Part shown: piece by piece, positions 26,638 to 35,718 of the stretch
Numbering within the stretch: the first letter of the stretch is position 1
How the letters are laid out: the number at the start of each line of letters is the position of its first letter
Source: Endozoicomonas sp965261315
Lineage (GTDB): Bacteria > Pseudomonadota > Gammaproteobacteria > Pseudomonadales > Endozoicomonadaceae
Assembly (NCBI GenBank): GCA_965261315.1
Contig: CBDHDM010000093.1
Location: forward strand, 124,001 to 188,000
Reading direction: 5' to 3'
DNA length: 64,000 nucleotides
Translations under genes and position numbers: made by a program
The notes under the pieces: generated by a model
Seen by the model: only the letters and a program-made list of their open reading frames with translations
Database searches by the model: none
What the model was told of the DNA's origin: nothing

Positions 26638-27711
26638 ATGGTGTTTATCAGGAAAGCAGCAAAGACTGTTTTTTTATCCTTCTTGATTTCATTCAATTAC
26701 GCGTTGCTTTCGCCTGTTGTGGCTGCTGATGATCCTATGGACTCCATTTCATTGCTGAATAATGATAACCGAGTTATCAAACTGGAATTAACTACCGTTT
26801 CTGGTGAGGTGCTGTCATTTTCAAAAGTAACTCAGGCTGGAGGTGATACCTTTACTGTAAAGACGAGTGATAAAAAAAGACTATTGGAGACCATCCGTAT
26901 TGGAGGAGTAATAAAGCACAGCTTTTATGCCAGTGCAAAATCAGCAGGTTTATCACCATCAGCCATGAGCGAATTTGCCAATATTTTTCAGTGGCAGCTG
27001 GACTTCAGTCGGGATATTCATCGGGGTGATCGCTTTGAAATTCTGCTGGAAAAGGTTTCTGGAGATCAACTGGCGGATGATACTCGAATTCTGGCTGCAC
27101 AGATTTATCAACGGCGGAGGACATTAACGGCAATTCGATATAGTGACGGTCGTTATTACACTTTAGAAGGAAAGCTGCCCGGAAGAACCTTTTTACGCTT
27201 ACCTCTTGAGAAGGAGTATCCGGTAAGTTCCGGTTTTGATTTATTGAGACAGCACCCGATTATTGGTCAGATTCGTGAACATAAAGGGACAGACTGGGCG
27301 GTTCCTTTGGGATCACCGGTGATAACAACGGCAGATGGTATTGTGGTTGAGTCGGTGGCCGGTCATCCAACAGCCGGAAACTATATCGAGATTCAACATG
27401 GGCACCGCTATATCACCCGGTACCTGCATTTGAGTCAGCTGAAGGTTAAGGCGGGTCAGCAGGTTCGTCGTGGAGACGTTATTGGTTTATCCGGTAACTC
27501 GGGTTTATCCACAGGGCCACACCTTCACTACGAAGTGTATGTGGATGGCCGCCCTGTTGATGCAATGAGGGTTAAGCTAAGAACCAACCGGATACTGGAT
27601 GGCTCTGAGCTTAGTGGTTTTATGCAGGTATCTTCAAGGTATCTCAATATACTGAGAAATAAAGAGGCCTTGGTCGATGCTACGATTAATGTGCCTTCCG
27701 AAGCCTCTTAA
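26638..27711 (+). CDS. M23 family (MepM-like) peptidoglycan endopeptidase
   Basis: A 357-residue exported protein. A signal sequence (residues 1-29, ending VVAA) is followed by an OapA/MepM-like N-terminal region (residues about 45-170, with FQWQLDFSRDIHRGDRFEIL) and a C-terminal LytM domain. Zinc ligands are visible as His215 and Asp219 in EHKGTDWAVP and His297 in GPHLHYEVYV (HLH at 295-297). Such enzymes cleave D,D cross-links in peptidoglycan. It ends seven bases from the convergent rluA and lies 3 kb before the flagellar genes. The frame is intact. Confidence 0.9.
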   Translation: MVFIRKAAKTVFLSFLISFNYALLSPVVAADDPMDSISLLNNDNRVIKLELTTVSGEVLSFSKVTQAGGDTFTVKTSDKKRLLETIRIGGVIKHSFYASAKSAGLSPSAMSEFANIFQWQLDFSRDIHRGDRFEILLEKVSGDQLADDTRILAAQIYQRRRTLTAIRYSDGRYYTLEGKLPGRTFLRLPLEKEYPVSSGFDLLRQHPIIGQIREHKGTDWAVPLGSPVITTADGIVVESVAGHPTAGNYIEIQHGHRYITRYLHLSQLKVKAGQQVRRGDVIGLSGNSGLSTGPHLHYEVYVDGRPVDAMRVKLRTNRILDGSELSGFMQVSSRYLNILRNKEALVDATINVPSEAS

Positions 27712-27717
27712 GCGTTT

Positions 27718-28377
27718 CTAAAACGGAACGTCTGAAATAAAAGTAACAGGTGCTTCAGTTAATGGATGCATAAAGCTGAGTTTAGTTGCGTGCAGGTTGA
27801 GTCTGTTACTGGCCTGTTGGGCCTCTGGGTGTGAATAAAACTCACAACCAAGAATAGGATGCCCAAGCTCTGCTAAATGAACTCTTAATTGGTGAGAACG
27901 CCCGGTCACGGGTTTGAGTAACACACGATCAAACTCCGGCCGCTGATTGTCAATCTTTTGAAACAGTGTCAGTGAGGGTTTTCCCAGCTCATGGTCGACC
28001 ATCTGTTTCGGGCGGTTTGGCCAGTCACAGCGAAGTGGTAATTCAACTTTCCCCTCAGGTTTTTCCAGTTTTCCCCAGACTTCGGCGACATACTCTTTTT
28101 CGACCATACGGTCCTGAAATTGCCGACTCAGTGCACGGTGGCTATCAGCATCAAGCCCAAACACCATAAGGCCCGATGTGGACATATCCAGACGGTGCAC
28201 AACGCGGGTTTCAGGATTTATCTTCTGCAATCGTGACAGGGCACTGTCTTCATGGTTGGGTGGCTTTCCGGGAACACTGAGCAGGCCTGCAGGCTTATTA
28301 ACAACCACGATACACTCATCGCGATAGAGTTCGGTTAATGGCTCGTTACAGCAGGGGACAATAAAAGTATCATTCAT
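27718..28377 (-). CDS. rluA: Dual-specificity pseudouridine synthase RluA
   Basis: 219 residues, identical in length to E. coli RluA and colinear with it. The catalytic Asp64 lies in HRLDMSTSG, the same residue number as in E. coli. Other landmarks are NKPAGLLSVPG, CDWPNRPKQMVDHE and LKPVTGRSHQLRVHLAELGH, then HPILGCEFYS. RluA makes pseudouridine 746 in 23S rRNA and 32 in several tRNAs. With rlmA (m1G745) also in this window, two modifiers of the same rRNA loop lie 5 kb apart. Confidence 0.93.
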   Translation of the reverse strand: MNDTFIVPCCNEPLTELYRDECIVVVNKPAGLLSVPGKPPNHEDSALSRLQKINPETRVVHRLDMSTSGLMVFGLDADSHRALSRQFQDRMVEKEYVAEVWGKLEKPEGKVELPLRCDWPNRPKQMVDHELGKPSLTLFQKIDNQRPEFDRVLLKPVTGRSHQLRVHLAELGHPILGCEFYSHPEAQQASNRLNLHATKLSFMHPLTEAPVTFISDVPF

Positions 28378-28502
28378 TCGCAGATTATCGGGATAAAATC
28401 AGGGTAAGTCATCTGGGGATAATGCGGATCGTAATATGCCTGTTCTGATGCCATTTTCACCTTTTCCGTTCTCTTATTTGAAAAAGCTCAATTGAAGAAG
28501 CA

Positions 28503-28790
28503 GTGATGAAACCTTCGACACCTGACGCAATGGCCTCTCTTATTCATGATATTCGGGGCGCAATTCCTTTTGGTCTATCTGAAGCAGAATTATGCTCAGG
28601 AACTTGTAAAGGATGTTCCAAAAAGCTGCTGGAGTTTCTGGATCAGGAGCTATTAGATTGGAGCATGCGCCTGAATGCCGGGGATAAACCAACACTTGGA
28701 GATATCCACAGGCTGGCAAAGATGGCTCGAAAGATAGTCACAGCCCTTGAAAAGAATAACCTGATACAGCCTACGAAGGCTGTATCTTAA
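28503..28790 (+). CDS. Small conserved hypothetical protein with CxxxCxxC motif
   Basis: 95 residues. The motif AELCSGTCKGCSKKLLEFLD has three cysteines in C-x3-C-x2-C spacing, suggesting a small metal site, followed by a helical remainder (LLDWSMRL, then GDIHRLAKMARKIVTALEKN). Similar short proteins occur in pseudomonads and relatives, without known function as far as I recall. The start is ATG at 28503, or the adjacent ATG at 28506. Upstream lies rluA (divergent) and downstream a SEC-C protein on the same strand. Confidence 0.65.
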   Translation: MMKPSTPDAMASLIHDIRGAIPFGLSEAELCSGTCKGCSKKLLEFLDQELLDWSMRLNAGDKPTLGDIHRLAKMARKIVTALEKNNLIQPTKAVS

Positions 28791-28846
28791 TCTCGTGAAC
28801 GTCTATCCTAGCGCCCAATTTCTTTGATATTTTGGATTGACTGGTC

Positions 28847-29800
28847 ATGCCACTTTCTAATGAGGATATCTCCAGGCTGAAAAAAAGCCTTTCTCAGGTG
28901 TCCAGTGAGCTGCCTTTATCGGCTTTGAGAGAGGCCACTGAGCATCAGGAAGAGATAACGGTCACACTTCTGCAGGCACTTGAAGCGGTTAAAATCCGTG
29001 ACAAGCGAAGCAGTTCATCCTCAAAGAGCCGTTTAGCGCTTCATGCCCTTTACCTGCTAACGGAGTTTCGTGAGCTGACAGCCTGGCCTATTGTCATTGA
29101 TCTGTTCAGCTCCATGAGCTCTGAAGACAATATTGCGATTGGAGATGATTTTGATGAGGTCGTTTGTGACCGATTAAGCCAGATTTTTGCGACACTCTGT
29201 CCTGGTGATATACGCCCCCTGCAATCCATTATTGAAAACAGCAGTATTGATGAGTATGTCAGGGATGCTGCGCTGGGTGCTCTGGTTGTCCGTTATCAAC
29301 AGGGAGACCTTGAACTTCAGGCGTTGATTACTTATCTGCATCAGCTGCATGAATATGGTCTTGAGCAGGAAAAGAATCAGGTATGGAATGCCTGGGTCCA
29401 GGCTTGTTATAACACCCAGCCTGAGAGTTTTATGGAGTCACTGAAAGACCTCTATGAAAAAGAGTGGGCGGATACGTATTACATTACGCTGGATGAGCTT
29501 AAATTACGCTGTGGTGTGGCTCCGGAAGTGATTAACAAATCGGTAATGAAACAGGAAGGTGAGTTTTACTGCTACCTGGATGATGCGGTGGTTGCATTGA
29601 GACAGCTGACCTGTTATTCAGGTGAGGGTAATGAGCTGTTAGCCAATCTGGAGAATATGGTGATTAATCAGACGGCTCCAAAGCATGGGGAACATGCTCA
29701 ACCATCAACGCCATTTAATGCCTCACCTGCCGGTGTTGGCAGAAATGACCCCTGCCCCTGTGGAAGTGGTAAAAAATTCAAGAAGTGTTGTCTGCATTAA
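28847..29800 (+). CDS. DUF1186 / SEC-C motif protein
   Basis: 317 residues. An N-terminal HEAT-like helical domain of DUF1186 type (LTAWPIVIDLFSSMSSEDN, then IRPLQSIIENSSIDEYVRDA) is followed by a C-terminal SEC-C zinc motif GRNDPCPCGSGKKFKKCC, as at the end of SecA. The SEC-C motif binds zinc and in SecA helps bind SecB and ribosomes; in stand-alone proteins the role is unknown. The ATG at 28847 opens the frame. Length is usual for the family. Confidence 0.8.
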   Translation: MPLSNEDISRLKKSLSQVSSELPLSALREATEHQEEITVTLLQALEAVKIRDKRSSSSSKSRLALHALYLLTEFRELTAWPIVIDLFSSMSSEDNIAIGDDFDEVVCDRLSQIFATLCPGDIRPLQSIIENSSIDEYVRDAALGALVVRYQQGDLELQALITYLHQLHEYGLEQEKNQVWNAWVQACYNTQPESFMESLKDLYEKEWADTYYITLDELKLRCGVAPEVINKSVMKQEGEFYCYLDDAVVALRQLTCYSGEGNELLANLENMVINQTAPKHGEHAQPSTPFNASPAGVGRNDPCPCGSGKKFKKCCLH

Positions 29801-29904
29801 CTGATATTTTGATAAAGCGCTTGGTGGGGCAATATCTCTACCCACCAGGCCACGTTTACGCGTAGCAGTAGAAGTATGGTTAGATCGGATAACTCAGTGA
29901 AATA

Positions 29905-30225
29905 ATGACCACCATCATTTATTTCCATCAGAGTGCTTTACGCAATTTCAAACACTATTATCAGCGATTGATCACTTCCCATAAGCTTAGCTACTTTCCG
30001 AATCTGGTGTCCTATAACCTCTTTGTAGAACTAATGAAGCAGGCATTTATTCCACTTGCTGTTATCAAAAGTCTCTGTGCAATGGGGCAGCAGACGAGCC
30101 TGTATTTCATAGATTATACTTCGATCATCGTTTGCAATAACCATAGGCTCAGTAGCCATAAGGTCTTCTGCGAAGAGGATAAGCGAGGAAGAACGTCTAC
30201 AGGCTGGAACCTGTTCCCCCTTTAA
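29905..30225 (+). pseudogene. IS982-family transposase fragment
   Basis: 106 codons resembling the front of the IS982 DDE domain: FKHYYQRLITSHKLSYFPNL, VSYNLFVELMKQAFIPLAVI, YFIDYTSIIVCNNHRLSSHK, VFCEEDKRGRTSTGW. The first catalytic Asp (FIDYTS) is there, but the frame stops at 30225 before the rest of the catalytic core, and no 3' part is recognisable downstream. A decayed, immobile remnant just before the flagellar locus. Confidence 0.65.
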
Positions 30226-30561
30226 TTTTGCTGTCATTCTGATGGCAGGTTTGATTGCCTATTCACGACATCCCAGAAAAACGCATATTGATTTACGGTA
30301 CTAACAGAAGGTGTACCTATGGTTTTCTGCGCGTAGAACTTACGTTATCTCATTTGCGAATTACTTTCAGCTCGGGCAAATCAGTAGAATCAATATGTTC
30401 ATGTCCAAAGGTATTATTGGCAGCATATTTTTGATTCCATTCACCAAGATAAAGTATATCCCCTCATGACAGATAAAACCCTATACCCATAAGAGTCCTT
30501 CTTTTCAGGATGCTTAGGGGCAGAGGTTAAAATAAATTACTGTCTATGGAGCAGGCTAAAT
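30226..30561. other. Region upstream of flgB
   Basis: About 336 bases that should carry the promoter of the large flgB operon. I looked for sigma-54 (TGGCAC-N5-TTGC) and sigma-28 motifs and found none convincing; TTGGCAGCATATTTTTG near 30418 has the -24 half only. Part of the left end may be further IS982 debris. Confidence 0.5.
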
Positions 30562-30948
30562 ATGGCCATCAGCTTTGAGAAGGTTCTAGGTGTTCATCCA
30601 CAGGCATTGGCATTCAGAGGACTAAGGGCTGAAGTTTTGGCCGGTAATCTTGCGAATGTTGATACTCCGGGGTTCAAGGCTCGTGATATAGAATTCTCTG
30701 CTGTGTTGAATCATCAATTGAATCAACCAGAAGATGCAGAAGACGCTCATCTGGAGTTGAACCTGACAGCTGATACTCAGTCGTTGATGTATAGAATTCC
30801 TCATCAACAAAGCAGTGACGGGAATACCGTTGAGCTTGGGGTCGAGCAGTCATCGTTTGCGCGTAACTCCCTGGATTTTCAAACCAGCCTGACATTTGTC
30901 AGAAAAAAACTCAGTGGGCTTGAGCTGGCGATCAGGGGAGGCATGTAA
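30562..30948 (+). CDS. flgB: Flagellar proximal rod protein FlgB
   Basis: A 128-residue proximal rod protein, the first gene of the flagellar locus. It has the rod/hook family N-terminal motif LAGNLANVDTPGFKARDIEF and a coiled C-terminal helix FQTSLTFVRKKLSGLELAIR. FlgB forms the first rod segment on the MS ring in the periplasm and is exported by the flagellar type III system. It is followed after one base by flgC, and the whole flgB-flgL run is probably one operon. Confidence 0.95.
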   Translation: MAISFEKVLGVHPQALAFRGLRAEVLAGNLANVDTPGFKARDIEFSAVLNHQLNQPEDAEDAHLELNLTADTQSLMYRIPHQQSSDGNTVELGVEQSSFARNSLDFQTSLTFVRKKLSGLELAIRGGM

Positions 30949-30949
30949 T

Positions 30950-31366
30950 ATGTCACTGAATAATCTTTACGCAATTTCCGGCTCAGCCCTTAATGCTCAA
31001 ACGGTAAGGCTGAACAGTATCGCCAGTAACCTGGCAAATATGTCCAGTGCAGGAAGCTCTCCAGAAACAGCATATCGTCCATTGAGACCTGTCTTCTCTA
31101 GTGTCTATGACCAGCTTCAGGGGGGGGGGCAGGCTGCCCAGGTAACGATAGATGAAGTATTTAGAATGCCTCCCAGTGATAAGAATCGTCGTTATGAACC
31201 GGGTAACCCTTTAGCGGACGAGACTGGCTATGTTTATTATCCGGATATTAATGTCATCCAGGAAATGGCAGATATGTTATCTGCTACGAGAAGTTATCAA
31301 AGCAGTATGGAAGTAATGGTCAGTGCCAGAAAACTACAGCAAAAGCTGCTATCACTTGCCGAATAA
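30950..31366 (+). CDS. flgC: Flagellar proximal rod protein FlgC
   Basis: 138 residues from the ATG at 30950. The N-terminal motif is LNSIASNLANMSSAG (the usual NIANA.T is NMSSA here), then YRPLRPVFSSV. The C-terminus has the conserved DINVIQEMADMLSATRSYQS followed by a helix. It polymerises with FlgB and FlgF in the proximal rod. A GGGGGGG run at about 31127 codes Gly-Gly-Gly without disturbing the frame. Confidence 0.95.
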   Translation: MSLNNLYAISGSALNAQTVRLNSIASNLANMSSAGSSPETAYRPLRPVFSSVYDQLQGGGQAAQVTIDEVFRMPPSDKNRRYEPGNPLADETGYVYYPDINVIQEMADMLSATRSYQSSMEVMVSARKLQQKLLSLAE

Positions 31367-31417
31367 TGAATGTTTCAGCATGGGTGATAACGCATGGATA
31401 AGCTTTAAAGGTGATAT

Positions 31418-32056
31418 GTGACAGGGATCAGCCCGGTAATTAATTCTTCCAGCTCGCCAGCTCAACCATCTTCAAGCTCTCTGCAGGTGAACCAGAATCA
31501 GTTCATCGAGCTTTTTGTGGCTCAGCTGAATAATCAGGATCCTTTAGCGCCACTGGATACCAATCAGATGTTGACGCAGCTTTCTCAGATATCTTCAGTG
31601 GAGAGTCTCAACTCAATTGATGATCGTGTTGATGGGCTAACCAGTTCACTCCAGCAATCACAAATGCTTGGAGCCTCACAGCTGGTGGGTAAAGAAATAA
31701 CCGTCAATACCAATCGAGTTGAGCTTGAAGAGTCTGGTGATGTAACGGGTGAAGCTCAAATACCGGTGGCTGCCAGTGATGTATTGATCCGAGCCTATGA
31801 TATCAATGGTGTGCTGGTTACCTCAAAGGCTCTGGGAGCCCATAGCAGTGGAAAAGTTGCTTTTACCCTTGATGATATCAGCGCAGGACAACACACCATC
31901 ACGGCAACGGCTGTCAGTGGTGATGAGGCTTATGCCGCAGGCGTCAGCCTTGGTGGACGCGTATCCGGGGTTGAAGCCATTGGTGCAGGAACCTATTTGA
32001 AACTGGCTAACCTTGGCACCTATCCATTGTCATCGGTTCAGGCCATCTCAGAATAA
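31418..32056 (+). CDS. flgD: Flagellar hook cap protein FlgD
   Basis: 212 residues, GTG start at 31418 behind AAAGGTGAT. The conserved N-terminal motif FIELFVAQLNNQDPLAPLDT is present, followed by LTQLSQISSVESLNSI. The C-terminal half holds the FlgD Ig-like/Tudor region (VLIRAYDINGVLVTSKALGA, then ISAGQHTITATAV). FlgD caps the growing hook and is discarded when the hook is complete. Confidence 0.93.
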   Translation: MTGISPVINSSSSPAQPSSSSLQVNQNQFIELFVAQLNNQDPLAPLDTNQMLTQLSQISSVESLNSIDDRVDGLTSSLQQSQMLGASQLVGKEITVNTNRVELEESGDVTGEAQIPVAASDVLIRAYDINGVLVTSKALGAHSSGKVAFTLDDISAGQHTITATAVSGDEAYAAGVSLGGRVSGVEAIGAGTYLKLANLGTYPLSSVQAISE

Positions 32057-32116
32057 GTCGCTGAGTAATGGAGATGTTGAAAGTATTCAGGGAAACAACG
32101 ATCAGGGAGGATAAAC

Positions 32117-33334
32117 ATGTCTTTTAAAATAGGACTCAGTGGACTCAATGCCGCTCAGCAGGATCTTCAGGTGGTCAGCAATAATATTGCCAACACCAAC
32201 ACCGTTGGATTTAAGGGGTCACGTGCCGAATTTTCCGATGTTTATGCCTCCTCCGTAGCGGGTGGTAACAGCCAGGTGGCGGGTGTTCAGGTTGCTAATA
32301 TCAGCCAGCAGTTCTCTCAGGGAAGCATTACCTATACCGAGAATGCTCTGGATATGGCCATTAATGGTCAAGGTTTTTTTACTGTAAGCGACAATGGCGA
32401 GCTTGCCTATTCCAGGGCGGGTTATTTCTCCCTGGATGCCAATAATAATCTGATCAATAACCAGGGAATGAACCTGCAAGGTTACTCTGCAGATGCTTCA
32501 GGAAATATTCTGGCAGGAACCCAAACGGATTTAAGAATTGCTCAAAGTACCATGCCTGCTCAGGCAACCAGTCAAGTGAATAGCTCAGCAAACCTTGATG
32601 CACGTGCATCAGTGCTCTCTGGAGCGATCAATACCAGTGATCCAGGCACTTTTAATTCAACAATGGCTTTTGATGTGAATGATAGTCTTGGTGCTTCACA
32701 TACGGTAAGTCTTTATTTTGCCAAAACGTCGGACAACACCTGGCAGGTTGACCTCTACTTTGACAATGCAGCCACTGCTGATCTAAGCCAGAGTATCACC
32801 TTTAACAGTGATGGCAGTTTGGCAACACCAGCGGGTGGCTCGATAGCTCTGGGTATTGCCGCTGGAGACTCCCGTCTGGCCGGGGCTGGTGCCATGAGCA
32901 TGGATATCGATATTTCAAGATTTTCCCAGCTGGGAGCTGACTTTTCTGTTAATCAGGTTGCACAGAATGGTTTTCCTCCCGGCTCGTTGACAGGTATTCA
33001 GATTACCCAGGAAGGTATCTTACAGGCGCTGTACTCCAATGGTCAGGCCCAAACACAGGGGCAAGTTGTATTGGCTGACTTTCCTAATGACAGTGGACTT
33101 ATTCCCATGGGCGATAGCTTATGGCAGTCCAGCTTTGCATCAGGAAACCCATTAGTTGGAACGCCTGGCTCAGGTATTATGGGCTCTCTGGAATCGGGTG
33201 CTTTGGAACAGTCAAATGTCGATATCTCTTCACAGCTGGTAAGACTGATTGAAGCTCAGAGTAATTATCAGGCCAATGCTAAAACCATTGAAACCAGTAA
33301 TAACCTGACTCAGACGTTGATGAATATCATCTGA
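32117..33334 (+). CDS. flgE: Flagellar hook protein FlgE
   Basis: 405 residues. It begins MSFKIGLSGLNAAQQDLQVV, then SNNIANTNTVGFKGSRAEF, typical of hook protein, and ends with the coiled segment LIEAQSNYQANAKTIETSNN followed by LTQTLMNII. The central region encodes the exposed hook domains (FNSTMAFDVNDSLGASHTVS). A strong GGGAGG ribosome site precedes the ATG. Confidence 0.95.
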   Translation: MSFKIGLSGLNAAQQDLQVVSNNIANTNTVGFKGSRAEFSDVYASSVAGGNSQVAGVQVANISQQFSQGSITYTENALDMAINGQGFFTVSDNGELAYSRAGYFSLDANNNLINNQGMNLQGYSADASGNILAGTQTDLRIAQSTMPAQATSQVNSSANLDARASVLSGAINTSDPGTFNSTMAFDVNDSLGASHTVSLYFAKTSDNTWQVDLYFDNAATADLSQSITFNSDGSLATPAGGSIALGIAAGDSRLAGAGAMSMDIDISRFSQLGADFSVNQVAQNGFPPGSLTGIQITQEGILQALYSNGQAQTQGQVVLADFPNDSGLIPMGDSLWQSSFASGNPLVGTPGSGIMGSLESGALEQSNVDISSQLVRLIEAQSNYQANAKTIETSNNLTQTLMNII

Positions 33335-33350
33335 CGGACATTGATTACCT

Positions 33351-34088
33351 ATGGATAAGGTTCTTTATATCAGCTCAGCAGGCGCGAATCTGGCCATGCG
33401 GGCCCAGCAGGTTCATGCCAATAATCTTGCCAATAGCAGTACACCTGGTTTCCGGCGTGACTTTGTCAGCAGCCTTGCCGTTGAGCTACAGGGTGATGGT
33501 CTTGGTAGTCGGGTAATGCCTGTTGCTCGGGGTCTTGGCAGTAGTTTTGATGCGGGCATTATGGAAACTACAGGCAGGAATCTGGATGTTGCCATTAATG
33601 GGGATGGCTGGCTGAGTGTCGAAACCGCAGCAGGTACTGAGGCTTATACCCGTTCAGGGCAGCTTCAGGTTAATCCGGATGGGCAATTGATCATTGCCGG
33701 AGGACTACCTGTGGTAGGCGAAGCGGGTGTTATACAGCTGCCGGAGTTTCAATCTATCGATATTGGTATCGATGGCACAATCACGGTGATTCCTCCCGGA
33801 GAGGCCAATGAACCTGTTGAAGTGGGTCGACTGAAACTGGTGAACCCGGAGCCGGGTGAACTGCAAAAGTCTGCCGATGGATTGTTTGTTGCAACTGCAG
33901 GGGATGATTTGGATGCTGACCCTGAGGTTCGTCTCAGAACAGGCTATCTGGAATCAAGTAATGTCAATGCGCTCGATGAAATGGTGTCGTTTCTGTCATT
34001 GAGCCGTCAGTTTGAAGCGCAAATGAAAATCATGAAGGCTGCAGGTGACATGGCCTCTTCAGGCGATCGGTTGGTCAGAGATCAATAG
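33351..34088 (+). CDS. flgF: Flagellar proximal rod protein FlgF
   Basis: 245 residues. The N-terminus MDKVLYISSAGANLAMRAQQ, then VHANNLANSSTPGFRRDF matches FlgF, with AINGDGWLSVETAAGTEAYT in the core and LSLSRQFEAQMKIMKAAGDM at the end. Located between flgE and flgG as in all gammaproteobacterial rod operons. Confidence 0.94.
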   Translation: MDKVLYISSAGANLAMRAQQVHANNLANSSTPGFRRDFVSSLAVELQGDGLGSRVMPVARGLGSSFDAGIMETTGRNLDVAINGDGWLSVETAAGTEAYTRSGQLQVNPDGQLIIAGGLPVVGEAGVIQLPEFQSIDIGIDGTITVIPPGEANEPVEVGRLKLVNPEPGELQKSADGLFVATAGDDLDADPEVRLRTGYLESSNVNALDEMVSFLSLSRQFEAQMKIMKAAGDMASSGDRLVRDQ

Positions 34089-34125
34089 TTTCTGATATTC
34101 ATAAGACAGGATAGGGAGATCTGAA

Positions 34126-34911
34126 ATGAATCCATCACTATGGGTCAGTAAGACCGGGCTGTCAGCTCAGGAAAAGCAGATGGCCATCATTTCCAATAAC
34201 CTGGCCAATGTGAATACTGTTGGGTTTAAAAGGGACAGGGCGACATTCGAGGATCTTTTTTATCATATTCAGCGCCAGCCGGGAGCATTGAATGATCAGG
34301 ACAATGAGCTGCCTTCTGGTTTACAGGTTGGTACTGGCGTCAAAATGACCGGAACTCAGAAAGTATTTACGCCGGGCAATTATGAGACAACCAGTCAGGC
34401 ACTGGATCTTGCCATCGTTGGCAATGGTTTTTTTCAATTTGTACAACCTGATGGAACATCTGTTTACTCAAGGAATGGACAGTTTCAGATCGATGCAGAT
34501 GGTCAAATCGTTAACGGTAATGGTTTGCCTCTGGAGCCAGGAATTACTATTCCTCCAGATGCTACCGGTATCACCATCAGTGAAGATGGCATCGTGATGG
34601 TGAAACAACAGGGGGTCATAGATCCACTGGACGTAGGCCAGATAACTTTGCTGAACTTTGTGAATCCGGCAGGGTTGCTTGCACAGGGTGGGAACCTGTA
34701 CCAACAAACCACCGCCAGTGGTGACCCAATCGAGGCATTGCCTGGTCAAGAGGGTTTAGGCTTTTTAAAGCAATTTACTCTGGAAACTTCAAATGTCAGC
34801 ACTGTTGAAGAACTGGTGAATATGATTTCAGTTCAGCGGGCTTATGAGATGAACTCAAAAGTAATCGCTGCGGCTGATGAAATGATGCAGTTTGTTAATC
34901 AGACACTCTGA
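34126..34911 (+). CDS. flgG: Flagellar distal rod protein FlgG
   Basis: 261 residues, the standard FlgG length. It starts MNPSLWVSKTGLSAQEKQMA with NNLANVNTVGFKRDRATFED, and its FlgG-specific core is LQVGTGVKMTGTQKVFTPGN. The C-terminus VNMISVQRAYEMNSKVIAAA is nearly invariant in the family. It forms the distal rod crossing the peptidoglycan and outer membrane within the P and L rings. Confidence 0.96.
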   Translation: MNPSLWVSKTGLSAQEKQMAIISNNLANVNTVGFKRDRATFEDLFYHIQRQPGALNDQDNELPSGLQVGTGVKMTGTQKVFTPGNYETTSQALDLAIVGNGFFQFVQPDGTSVYSRNGQFQIDADGQIVNGNGLPLEPGITIPPDATGITISEDGIVMVKQQGVIDPLDVGQITLLNFVNPAGLLAQGGNLYQQTTASGDPIEALPGQEGLGFLKQFTLETSNVSTVEELVNMISVQRAYEMNSKVIAAADEMMQFVNQTL

Positions 34912-34979
34912 TCTGGCTTTCAGGGCCAAAGCACAATTAAGCGGTAAAAAGGCGCTGTAAAAAGAGGAAGGAGTCTTTT

Positions 34980-35693
34980 ATGAAAGGGTGGTTGCTATTA
35001 CTGTGTCTGATTCTGGCTGGCTGTCAGCATCAACCTGTCAAACCATCCCTCAGCTCGGAAAAGATGGTTGAAAGCCAGCAGGATCAAAGGGAAAGTACGA
35101 CAGCTGTCAGGGGTGAGCTACCTCAGCCTGAAGTCCCCCCAAGTGGCAGCCTGTTCAATGCCCGTTATAGCAGCCTTATGGTTTCTGACCGTAGAGCTTA
35201 CCGTTTAGGTGATATTCTGACCATTGAGCTGGAAGGAACGACCAATATCAGTATGGGGGGCGGAAGCAGTACCAATAAAAGTGCGACGGTTTCCATTCCT
35301 GACCCAACGTTGCTTGGACGAAGCAGTGCATCCATTCTTGGCAGTGGTTGGTCATTGGCCTCGGATATTCAACCAACAAGAGAGTATGGCGGTACCACGA
35401 GCTCGAGTAGAAACAACCGGCTGGAAGGCAGTGTGGCCGTTAAAGTGGTTGAAGTACTTTACAATGGTACCTTACGTATCGAAGGGAATAAGTGGCTAAC
35501 GATTAACTCAGGCCGGGAGCAGATACGCATCAGTGGGCTGGTCCGTCCGGAAGATATCAGCACGGATAACAAAGTATCTTCTGAACGTATAGCAGAGGCC
35601 AGAGTGGACTACGTTGCTTTGGGAGATAATGCAAACGCCCATGAGCCTGGCTGGTTTACCAAAATGCTGAATAGCCCCTTCTTTCCATTTTAA
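34980..35693 (+). CDS. flgH: Flagellar L-ring lipoprotein FlgH
   Basis: 237 residues with a lipoprotein signal (lipobox LAGC, Cys15) and the FlgH core motif YRLGDILTIELEGTTNISMG, then NRLEGSVAVKVVEVLYNGTL and INSGREQIRISGLVRPEDIS. It forms the outer-membrane L ring bushing. Its presence confirms a Gram-negative flagellum with both P and L rings. Confidence 0.95.
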   Translation: MKGWLLLLCLILAGCQHQPVKPSLSSEKMVESQQDQRESTTAVRGELPQPEVPPSGSLFNARYSSLMVSDRRAYRLGDILTIELEGTTNISMGGGSSTNKSATVSIPDPTLLGRSSASILGSGWSLASDIQPTREYGGTTSSSRNNRLEGSVAVKVVEVLYNGTLRIEGNKWLTINSGREQIRISGLVRPEDISTDNKVSSERIAEARVDYVALGDNANAHEPGWFTKMLNSPFFPF

Positions 35694-35718
35694 AGGGCTT
35701 TCATTTCAGGGAGGCGGT

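Noticed and set aside
29822..29847. Terminator after the SEC-C gene (TGGTGGG/CCCACCA)
   Set aside because: The stem is perfect but short, with a 12-base loop and no T-run; left as unproven.
30410..30440. Sigma-54 promoter before flgB (TTGGCAGCATATTTTTG)
   Set aside because: The -24 half resembles TGGCA, but the GC required at -12 with correct spacing is missing.
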